From Patescibacteria group bacterium (lineage in GTDB: Bacteria; Patescibacteriota; Doudnabacteria; UBA920), in the NCBI GenBank assembly GCA_023473845.1, contig JAMCYA010000046.1, positions 1-7,544 of the forward strand: a stretch of 7,544 nt of DNA, read 5' to 3'. The notes beneath the pieces are model-generated. The model saw nothing but the letters and a program-made list of their open reading frames with translations. It was not told the origin of the DNA and ran no database searches. The translations under genes were made by a program, and so were the position numbers. Of this stretch, positions 1 to 4,704 are shown piece after piece; position 1 is the first letter of the stretch; each line of letters opens with the position of its first letter.

Positions 1-1361
1 GGCGCTTCCAAAGACTTGCGGATAATCATCGCACCCAGCTTTTCGTTTTCTGCAAAGTATTTGCCCTTAGCCACTTCCTCTTCCAGCCTGGGAGCGATTT
101 TGGCCAGGGCAGCGCCGCCGCCAATTACAATTCCCTCTTCCACCGCGGCCTTGGTGGCATTCAGCGCATCTTCAATCTTAAATTTCTTGGCTTTCATTTC
201 CGTTTCCGTAAAAGCGCCGACTTTAATCACGCCCACGCCGCCGGCCAGGCGCGCCATGCGCTCCTGCAGCTTTTCCTTGTCAAAATCCGAAGTGGACTCC
301 TTGTATTCTGCCTTAATCTGGCTGACCCGGTCCTCAATCTTGGCCTTGTCGCCCTGCCCGTCCACAATGGTGGTGTTATCTTTGGTGGCAATCACCTTGC
401 GGGCGCGGCCCAGCTGTTCCAGTTCGGTCTTGTCCAACTTTAGGCCCAAGTCTTCGGTAATCACTAAACCGCCGGTTAAGACGGCAATATCCTGCAGCAT
501 TTCTTTGCGGCGGTCGCCAAAACCCGGAGCCTTCACCGCCAGCACGTTAAAGGTGCCGCGGATTCTGTTCAGTATAAACGTGGCCAGAGCTTCGCCCTCG
601 ACCTCGTCGGCAATAATTACCAAATCCTTTTTGCCGGTCTGCGCCACTTTTTCCAAAAGCGGCAGCACATCCTGGACTGAAGAAATTTTTTTATCGGTAA
701 TTAAAATGTACGGATCTTCCCACACGGCTTCCATGCGCTTGGCGTTAGTCACCATGTACGGAGTCACAAAACCCTTGTCAAAACGCATGCCTTTTACCAC
801 TTCTTTTTCCAAACCGATAGTCTGGCCTTCTTCCACGGTAATCACGCCGTCATGGCCGACTTCTTCCATGGCTTCAGCAATAAGCTTGCCGACCTCGGGG
901 TCTAAGGAGGAGATGGTGGCCACCTGTTCAATGCCTTCCTTGCCCTTAACTTCCTTTTTGACTTTGTTCAATTCAGCCACTTCCAACCTAACCGCCTTGT
1001 CCATGCCGCGCTTCATGTCGTTCGCCTTGTATGGATTGCGCTTGAGCATCTCAAAACCGTCTTCAATCATCTGCTGGGCCAGGACCGTGGCCGTGGTAGT
1101 GCCGTCGCCCGCCTCGTCATTGGTTCGGTTGGCCACTTCCTGAATTAAAGAAGCGCCCACATTTTCGAACTTGTCTTCCAACTCAATGTCTTTAGCCACG
1201 GTTACGCCGTCGTCCGTGATGCTCGGGCTGCCGTAGCCCTTATCCAAAATTACTGTCCGGCCCGTCGGGCCCAGGGTCACCTTGACCACGTCCGCCGCTT
1301 TGTCCACGCCGGCTTTAATCGCTTGCTTGGCCTCTAGGCCGTATTTGATTATTTTGCTCAT
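1..1361 (-). CDS. groEL: Chaperonin GroEL (Hsp60), 3' end beyond window
   Basis: This is the cytoplasmic ATP-driven chaperonin that forms the folding cage capped by GroES. The frame is open from ATG at 1361 to the left edge, giving 453 residues; comparison with the usual ~540-550 suggests about 90 C-terminal residues are missing. Visible hallmarks are the nucleotide-binding TLGPTGR segment (residues 29-35), D51, the D86-GTTT motif, VEGEALAT and APGFGDRR in the apical domain, and D398 in KIEDALNATKAAVEEG followed by a GGG turn. All ATP-site aspartates expected from E. coli GroEL (D52, D87, D398) are present, and I see no frameshift. The start matches the family N-terminus (MSKIIKYG). An AAAGG at 1373-1377 lies 11 nt upstream, a rather long spacing. 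It should be co-transcribed with groES. Assignment is near certain; only the C-terminus is unseen. Confidence 0.98.
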   Translation of the reverse strand, partial: MSKIIKYGLEAKQAIKAGVDKAADVVKVTLGPTGRTVILDKGYGSPSITDDGVTVAKDIELEDKFENVGASLIQEVANRTNDEAGDGTTTATVLAQQMIEDGFEMLKRNPYKANDMKRGMDKAVRLEVAELNKVKKEVKGKEGIEQVATISSLDPEVGKLIAEAMEEVGHDGVITVEEGQTIGLEKEVVKGMRFDKGFVTPYMVTNAKRMEAVWEDPYILITDKKISSVQDVLPLLEKVAQTGKKDLVIIADEVEGEALATFILNRIRGTFNVLAVKAPGFGDRRKEMLQDIAVLTGGLVITEDLGLKLDKTELEQLGRARKVIATKDNTTIVDGQGDKAKIEDRVSQIKAEYKESTSDFDKEKLQERMARLAGGVGVIKVGAFTETEMKAKKFKIEDALNATKAAVEEGIVIGGGAALAKIAPRLEEEVAKGKYFAENEKLGAMIIRKSLEA

Positions 1362-1372
1362 AATTTAAACTG

Positions 1373-1377
1373 CCTTT
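1373..1377 (-). promoter_or_regulatory. Putative Shine-Dalgarno of groEL
   Basis: AAAGG on the minus strand lies 11 nt before the groEL ATG. It directly abuts the TAG stop of the 47-codon frame at 1378-1521, which would allow coupled translation if that frame is used. Confidence 0.5.
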
Positions 1378-1521
1378 CTATGTTAATTTACTCATTACTG
1401 ATGGTATCGATATCACGGAACCAACTTGATTTAAAAACGGGACCTTGGAACCAACGGGTAATTGATTTGGGAATGCCAAAACCAGCTTGTTTATATTTTC
1501 TTCTTTTTCTTTTTTTTCCAT
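1378..1521 (-). CDS. Possible small ORF (47 aa) between groES and groEL
   Basis: I do not recognise this product. An ATG at 1521 opens a 47-codon frame ending in TAG at 1378. It starts 17 nt after the groES stop and ends 16 nt before the groEL start, so it fills the gap almost completely. A weak AAAGAG lies 6 nt upstream of the ATG. The product would begin with a charged stretch (MEKKEKEEN), followed by a mildly hydrophobic, Val/Pro/Ser-rich part with an imperfect internal repeat (PVGS and QVGS, both within VGS contexts ten codons apart). The stretch is more AT-rich than its neighbours, which makes a chance open frame easier. It contains an A8 run near the start, a possible slippage site. It may be a real small protein, or a non-coding intercistronic spacer. 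Existence as a gene is uncertain. Confidence 0.35.
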   Translation of the reverse strand: MEKKEKEENINKLVLAFPNQLPVGSKVPFLNQVGSVISIPSVMSKLT

Positions 1522-1538
1522 ACAAAACTCTTTTTTAC

Positions 1539-1844
1539 TTATTCAACAATTGCCAAAATATCGGACTCGTCTTTAACCTTGCCGACATATAAAACTTTGT
1601 ATTCATGTTTTTTGCCGTCTTCTTCCATCTCCACTTCATCGCCCGCGTACTTGCCAAAAACCACCACGTCACCCACTTTGAGCCCCAAAGTTTTTAGCTC
1701 TTCGCCGTTGCCTAAGGCTACAATCGTGCCCTGGGCCTTTTTTTCCTTGTCTGCGGTTTCGGGCAGCACAATGCCGCTTTTGGTCACTTCTTCGCTGGAC
1801 AACTGCTTCACCAAAATCCGGTCGCCGAGAGGTTTGATTTTCAT
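1539..1844 (-). CDS. groES: Co-chaperonin GroES (Hsp10)
   Basis: This 101-residue co-chaperonin forms the heptameric lid of the GroEL chamber. It starts with the family signature MKIKPLGDRILVK. The mobile loop spans about residues 16-35 and carries the GroEL-contacting tripeptide I25-V26-L27. After it come the GTIVALGNG strand, VGDVVVFGKYAG and the C-terminal ESDILAIVE, all typical. Length is normal (95-105 aa). ATG at 1844 is chosen because it places the family N-terminus correctly; the frame stays open upstream to a TTG at 1883, but that would add a basic 13-residue extension unknown in GroES. There is no good Shine-Dalgarno site, only a purine-rich AAAGAGAAA before CATATG. The gene is first in the groESL operon and has a CIRCE-controlled promoter about 60 bp upstream. 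Confidence 0.98.
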   Translation of the reverse strand: MKIKPLGDRILVKQLSSEEVTKSGIVLPETADKEKKAQGTIVALGNGEELKTLGLKVGDVVVFGKYAGDEVEMEEDGKKHEYKVLYVGKVKDESDILAIVE

Positions 1845-1860
1845 ATGGTTTCTCTTTCGC

Positions 1861-1883
1861 TTGCCCCTGCTTTTTGGAGGCAA
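1861..1883 (-). other. Weak hairpin in the groES leader
   Basis: In the predicted groES 5' leader, TTGCCTC can pair with GGGGCAA (7 bp with one G-U) around a 9-nt loop. The CCTCC run on its 5' side is anti-Shine-Dalgarno-like. It could influence mRNA stability or translation, but the stem is short and may be chance. Confidence 0.25.
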
Positions 1884-1902
1884 AATTAATTACTACCGTT
1901 TA

Positions 1903-1930
1903 ATTATAACCGATTTTATCACTCTGTCAA
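1903..1930 (-). promoter_or_regulatory. Sigma-70-type promoter of groES-groEL
   Basis: On the minus strand a perfect TTGACA (-35, 1925-1930) and a perfect TATAAT (-10, 1903-1908) are separated by 16 bp. Transcription should start near 1896, giving a leader of about 50 nt before the groES ATG at 1844. The -35 box falls within the spacer of the CIRCE-like repeat and the -10 box begins 7 bp beyond its arm, so a bound repressor would block RNA polymerase directly. Confidence 0.85.
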
Positions 1931-1942
1931 GCTGAGTGATAA
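1916..1942. promoter_or_regulatory. CIRCE-like operator (HrcA binding site)
   Basis: This is a perfect 9-bp inverted repeat with a 9-bp spacer, TTATCACTC-N9-GAGTGATAA. The CIRCE consensus is TTAGCACTC-N9-GAGTGCTAA, so each arm differs at one position and the change is compensated in the other arm. Its place upstream of groES, overlapping the promoter, is the expected one. HrcA is the known repressor of CIRCE and depends on GroEL for activity in characterised bacteria. hrcA itself is not in this window. The site also lies at roughly -63 to -37 of the divergent methyltransferase promoter. Confidence 0.9.
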
Positions 1943-1961
1943 TACCCGGTTTTTACGCCTG

Positions 1962-1978
1962 GGTGGTATAATACCACC
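1962..1978. promoter_or_regulatory. 17-bp palindrome over the methyltransferase promoter
   Basis: GGTGGTAT-A-ATACCACC is a perfect 8-bp inverted repeat around one base. It spans the extended -10 box and ends exactly one base before the ATG at 1979. If transcription starts at the ATG, the palindrome is not transcribed, which favours a DNA operator over an RNA hairpin. The regulator is unknown. Confidence 0.55.
1964..1972 (+). promoter_or_regulatory. Extended -10 promoter, probably giving a leaderless mRNA
   Basis: TGG-TATAAT is an extended -10 element (TGn plus consensus hexamer at 1967-1972). No clear -35 box is seen at the expected distance. The usual start, 7 nt downstream of the hexamer, is 1979, the A of the ATG. 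The same 9-mer precedes rel. Confidence 0.65.
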
Positions 1979-2725
1979 ATGAACCCGGGATATCAAGAGG
2001 AAAAATTTGTCCGCAACTACCTCCGTTTTCTGGCCTCGCACAACGGCCGGCTGCAGCAAAAATTCCTGTATCAAACCCTAAGGCCCCTCCTGCCCCCAAA
2101 CCCCCAGGCTGCGGTTTTAGACGCGGCGTGCGGTTCGGGCTGGCTTTTGGCCCTGCTGCGTCCGGATTACCAAAAACTGGCCGGCTTTGACGCCTCCCCC
2201 GCCCTGCTGGCTCTGGCCAAAAAAATCGCGCCAAATGCGCGCCTGGAAATTGCGGATGTTATGCAGCCCCTGCCGTTTGCAACGGACAGCTTTGATTGTG
2301 TTGTTTTGAACATGGCCGCTCCGGATATTGAAAATTTAAATCCGGCTTTCCAAAACTTGGCCCGAACGCTTAAACCTTTAGGCCGGCTGATTATTACCGT
2401 ACCCAACCCGGACCTGACTTTCCCAAAAGCCGTCTGGAAGCGGGGTGTATTAGGCTGGCTTTTGCGGCAAAAGCCAAAGCTGAAAATTAGCCCCCAGGTC
2501 TGGCCTTCGGGACAAAAAATCCAGCGCGAATTCGGCCGGATTAAAATCCCCTCTTTCTATTACACGCTCGCGGACTACGCCCGGGCCGCAAACGGCGCAG
2601 GTCTGGAGCAAAAAAGCCTGATCGAAATAAAATCCGGGACCGACAGCCCGGACTTTGACCTTGCCTACCAGCTTTTCCGCTACCCCTTGCTTTTGGCCCT
2701 AATTTTCGAAAAACCGCTTAAGTAA
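1979..2725 (+). CDS. Class I SAM-dependent methyltransferase
   Basis: This 248-residue protein has a Methyltransf_11-like Rossmann fold that should transfer a methyl group from S-adenosylmethionine to an unidentified substrate. Motif I is VLDAACGSG at 46-54, the acidic ribose-binding residue is probably D71 (GFDAS), and D93 lies in the ADV segment. The core strand FDCVVLN is at 105-111, followed by ARTLKPLGRLIITVPNP near 128-143. The C-terminal 100 residues (basic, aromatic-rich) probably form the substrate cap; the tail FRYPLLLALIFEKPLK is hydrophobic. The ATG at 1979 is preceded by a promoter box at a distance predicting no leader, and no Shine-Dalgarno exists. It is divergent from groES and converges with the nucleotidyltransferase gene, overlapping it by 27 bp. 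Ubiquinone/menaquinone-type, lipid, sugar or small-molecule substrates are all possible. Confidence 0.88.
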   Translation: MNPGYQEEKFVRNYLRFLASHNGRLQQKFLYQTLRPLLPPNPQAAVLDAACGSGWLLALLRPDYQKLAGFDASPALLALAKKIAPNARLEIADVMQPLPFATDSFDCVVLNMAAPDIENLNPAFQNLARTLKPLGRLIITVPNPDLTFPKAVWKRGVLGWLLRQKPKLKISPQVWPSGQKIQREFGRIKIPSFYYTLADYARAANGAGLEQKSLIEIKSGTDSPDFDLAYQLFRYPLLLALIFEKPLK

Positions 2726-3616
2726 AAACTCCTGCTTGCTGTCAGGATGAAACGACAGCTCGTCGTCAGCCACGAGGATGTATTTTTCCGTGCGGATTTT
2801 CGGCAGCTGCCAGGCTTTGAGCCGGGCTTCCAGCCACGCGCCGAATTTGCCCTGAAAAAGTTTTTCCAAAAACACCTGGACTGGCGAAGCCGCAGGCGCC
2901 TGGGCCGTTGGCGCCTGCCAATTGGGGTAAAAACCTGAAATCCAGGCCTGATTTTTTTTCTGGAATGCGGCCACGGCCCGGGCGCCCGCCAAGGGGCGCA
3001 GCTTGGCGTATTCCAGCGCCGTGTACAAATTGCGCAGTTTGGTGAGCTCCTTATCCCCCGCGACATAGTGGTTAAGGCAAAAACGGTTTTTTACCTTTGT
3101 CCCGTGGCGCCTGAGCCCCAATATCTGGAAATAGGCCGTAACCAAAGTGCGGGCCAACCACATGCGGTTTTCATCAGTGATAATAAACAAATCAATATCG
3201 GAAGTGTCTTTCTGCTGGCCCAAAACCTGGCTGCCGGCCAGTCCCACGCCCCGAACAAAGGGTATCCATTTCAGGCCGCGGGCAAACCGGGCAACGCGCT
3301 TTTCCCGAAACATGCCATGCAAATAATTAAGCAAGCGCTGCCGGATAATCCCTCCGCGGCCCTTTAAACAATAAAACCCGCGGTGGCACTCCGTTCTCTC
3401 GGCCAGTTCGCCGCTCAAACACTCCGCAATAGCCAGCGCCGGCACCAACGCGGCCCCAGCAACAGGCGCCGCACCGCGGAATTCGTGCTGCGCATCCAAA
3501 AGTCCGGCCAAACTTTCTTTTTCCGGCAACAAATATGTATAAATTTCCAAAAGCGTCAGGGGGTAATCCTGCAGATCAAAAAACCGCAAAGTTTCCAAAA
3601 TCCGGTCTGAAAGCAT
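2699..3616 (-). CDS. Winged-helix plus nucleotidyltransferase-fold protein
   Basis: This 305-residue protein appears to have two parts. The first ~90 residues (RFFDLQDYPLTLLEIYTYL and following) look like a winged-helix segment. A minimal nucleotidyltransferase (pol-beta superfamily) core follows: G128-S129, then SDIDLFIIT with D140 and D142 as expected metal ligands, spaced normally after the GS motif. The later strand KNRFCLNHYV has no obvious third carboxylate, so catalysis is unproven. Family members can transfer NMP to protein, RNA or small molecules. No HEPN/MNT toxin-antitoxin partner is adjacent. The C-terminal third is helical and basic. It is the last gene of the four-gene operon, 7 nt after the preceding stop, with no Shine-Dalgarno, suggesting translational coupling. 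Its 3' end overlaps the convergent methyltransferase. I recall similar FFDL-YPLT proteins in Patescibacteria, but this is memory rather than a search. Confidence 0.78.
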   Translation of the reverse strand: MLSDRILETLRFFDLQDYPLTLLEIYTYLLPEKESLAGLLDAQHEFRGAAPVAGAALVPALAIAECLSGELAERTECHRGFYCLKGRGGIIRQRLLNYLHGMFREKRVARFARGLKWIPFVRGVGLAGSQVLGQQKDTSDIDLFIITDENRMWLARTLVTAYFQILGLRRHGTKVKNRFCLNHYVAGDKELTKLRNLYTALEYAKLRPLAGARAVAAFQKKNQAWISGFYPNWQAPTAQAPAASPVQVFLEKLFQGKFGAWLEARLKAWQLPKIRTEKYILVADDELSFHPDSKQEFLLKRFFEN

Positions 3617-3623
3617 TTTGCTT

Positions 3624-3968
3624 TTACAAGCCTAACTTATCCAAAGTCACTTCTTCCCAGTCGTCGTAACCCACCTCTTTGTAGACTTTCAGCTTGTGGG
3701 AAAATTCCGTGTCCGACAATTTATATTCCGTCCGGGCGGTGTCGCCCATGCGGTGGGAAAAGTACTGTTTTTTTTCCAATACCGCGGGCCGGTTTTCGCG
3801 CACCAGCCGGAAACGCCCGCCTTGTTTTTCAAATTCCAGCACATCCTGGGTGCCTTCCGTTTGCTGGCCCTCGGGCGTGTCCCTAAGCAGCGCTTCCGAC
3901 TTTATGGACACATCCTCAAAATGGTTTTTTGCGGCCTGCACCAGCTGTTCCCATTTTTCGTCAGTCAT
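3624..3968 (-). CDS. Hypothetical protein, 114 aa
   Basis: I cannot assign a function. The protein is 114 residues, soluble and highly charged, with no signal peptide or membrane segment. The N-terminus (MTDEKWEQLVQAAKNHFE) looks like an amphipathic helix. The rest alternates in a way that suggests a beta-rich fold: VLEFEKQGGRFRLVRENRPAVLEKKQYFSHR, then TEYKLSDTEFSHKLKVYKEVGYDDWEEV. ATG at 3968 lies 12 nt after the Nudix stop, and its stop lies 7 nt before the nucleotidyltransferase start, so it is inside the operon. No Shine-Dalgarno is visible. Coding status is supported by tight packing, compositional fit to its neighbours and the structured alternation. It resembles small conserved proteins I recall from Patescibacteria genomes, but that is unverified. 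Confidence 0.75.
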   Translation of the reverse strand: MTDEKWEQLVQAAKNHFEDVSIKSEALLRDTPEGQQTEGTQDVLEFEKQGGRFRLVRENRPAVLEKKQYFSHRMGDTARTEYKLSDTEFSHKLKVYKEVGYDDWEEVTLDKLGL

Positions 3969-3980
3969 AAATTTTGTTAT

Positions 3981-4448
3981 TTAATCTTTAACCAAAGCGA
4001 GTTTAATCGCTTCCGCCGCATAATAGCGGGTGTGGTCGTTTATGGTTAACTCCGAATTTTCCAGCTCCTCCCGGGCAAACCACCTGAACTCAACCTGCTT
4101 TTCACCTGGGCCGGGCTGGATGTTCAGGGTTTTGGCCCTGGCCACATACAGCATATCAACATGTTCGTGGCCGGATCCGGTATGGTGCCGGTTAATAAAA
4201 GCGGGTACGGGCAAATCTGTCGACTCTGCGGAAAAATTCCGCGGGCGTTTTCCGGCCAGTTCGAACTCCAAACCACACTCTTCTTTCACTTCCCGGTAAA
4301 GCGCCTCAATTGGATCCTCGCCCGGCTCAATGTGCCCGCCCACGCCCAGCCAGACATTGTATTTGTCGTGCATGCGCAGCAAAACCTTATTGTCATGGAC
4401 AATAAAAACCGTGACGGTGAAATCTAGTTTTTCATTAATGTGCGGCAT
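3981..4448 (-). CDS. Nudix hydrolase
   Basis: This 155-residue Nudix protein should hydrolyse a nucleoside diphosphate linked to another moiety using Mg2+ or Mn2+. The complete Nudix box G-x5-E-x7-REV-x-EE-x-GL runs from G38 to L60, with E53, E56 and E57 as metal and catalytic residues. The strand TVTVFIVHDNKVLLRMH precedes it, as in MutT-like and ADP-ribose pyrophosphatase-like members. An insert between the box and the last strand (about residues 66-92, with NRHHTGSGHEHVDMLYVAR) may shape substrate choice. Candidate substrates such as 8-oxo-dGTP, NDP-sugars or capped RNA cannot be separated from sequence. It starts 3 nt after the small membrane protein stop and has no Shine-Dalgarno, so coupling is likely. 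Presence near mutM would suit oxidised-nucleotide clean-up, but that is inference. Confidence 0.92.
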   Translation of the reverse strand: MPHINEKLDFTVTVFIVHDNKVLLRMHDKYNVWLGVGGHIEPGEDPIEALYREVKEECGLEFELAGKRPRNFSAESTDLPVPAFINRHHTGSGHEHVDMLYVARAKTLNIQPGPGEKQVEFRWFAREELENSELTINDHTRYYAAEAIKLALVKD

Positions 4449-4451
4449 GGC

Positions 4452-4664
4452 TTATTGGAGCAGGCCGCCCGTGCCGTAAACGCTGCCCAGACTGCTTAGT
4501 ACCATGGGCAAAATCGCAATCATGGCAATGAGCGGAATTACCACCAAGGCCACGGTAATATACAGCTGCCACTGCATGTACCTTTTGGTCTTGTGCGTGT
4601 TTTCCAGAATCTCCTGTAAAATTTGGTCTTGGCTCCTGGGAGCCGGCGGATTTAGGTTGTCCAT
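4452..4664 (-). CDS. Small single-span membrane protein, 70 aa
   Basis: This 70-residue protein has one clear hydrophobic span at about residues 34-58 (LYITVALVV, a Pro at 44, LIAMIAILPM with a Pro at 53). Before it is a polar region with an amphipathic helix (QDQILQEILENTHKTKRYMQWQ); its basic end (K25, K27, R28) suggests the N-terminus faces the cytoplasm. A short Gly-rich tail follows. No cleavage site is evident. Function is unknown; I recall similar tiny proteins with a Pro-containing span in Patescibacteria genomes. ATG at 4664 is chosen because AAAGGA lies 7 nt upstream. It leads the operon with the Nudix gene, and an extended -10 box lies about 20 nt upstream. An overlapping GTG frame from 4695 is rejected because it has no such start signal. 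Confidence 0.78.
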   Translation of the reverse strand: MDNLNPPAPRSQDQILQEILENTHKTKRYMQWQLYITVALVVIPLIAMIAILPMVLSSLGSVYGTGGLLQ

Positions 4665-4671
4665 ACGTCTT

Positions 4672-4677
4672 TCCTTT
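4672..4677 (-). promoter_or_regulatory. Shine-Dalgarno of the small membrane protein gene
   Basis: AAAGGA lies 7 nt before the ATG at 4664. It decides this start and is one of only two convincing ribosome binding sites in the window. Confidence 0.75.
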
Positions 4678-4685
4678 CTGGTTTA

Positions 4686-4694
4686 ATTGTAACA
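4686..4694 (-). promoter_or_regulatory. Putative extended -10 promoter of the four-gene operon
   Basis: TGT-TACAAT on the minus strand (hexamer at 4686-4691) lies in the short gap after the mutM stop. It predicts a start near 4679 and a leader of about 15 nt. No good -35 is seen. Read-through from mutM, 40 nt upstream, is also possible. Confidence 0.5.
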
Positions 4695-4704
4695 CGGTCG
4701 GGTT

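Noticed and set aside
16..1143. Long plus-strand open frame (375 codons) at the left edge
   Set aside because: It is antisense to groEL, which is certain on the minus strand; the translation is Ser/Pro/Thr-rich low-complexity typical of a shadow frame.
1400..1412. Palindrome TATCGATA in the groES-groEL gap
   Set aside because: An 8-bp palindrome in AT-rich DNA is expected by chance and has no neighbouring regulatory element.
1845..1883. N-terminal extension of groES to a TTG at 1883
   Set aside because: It would add a basic 13-residue leader absent from GroES proteins; ATG at 1844 gives the family N-terminus.
1380..1935. Plus-strand frames across the groES region
   Set aside because: They run antisense to groES and through its promoter and CIRCE site; the translations are Phe/Ser-rich without domain features.
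2699..4664. HEPN/MNT-type toxin-antitoxin system
   Set aside because: A nucleotidyltransferase signature is present, but no neighbour shows a HEPN Rx4-6H motif, and the transferase protein is far larger than MNT antitoxins.
4435..4695. 86-codon minus-strand frame from a GTG overlapping the small membrane protein gene
   Set aside because: Its translation is polar and His/Gln-rich without pattern, whereas the alternative frame has a proper Shine-Dalgarno and a clear membrane span.
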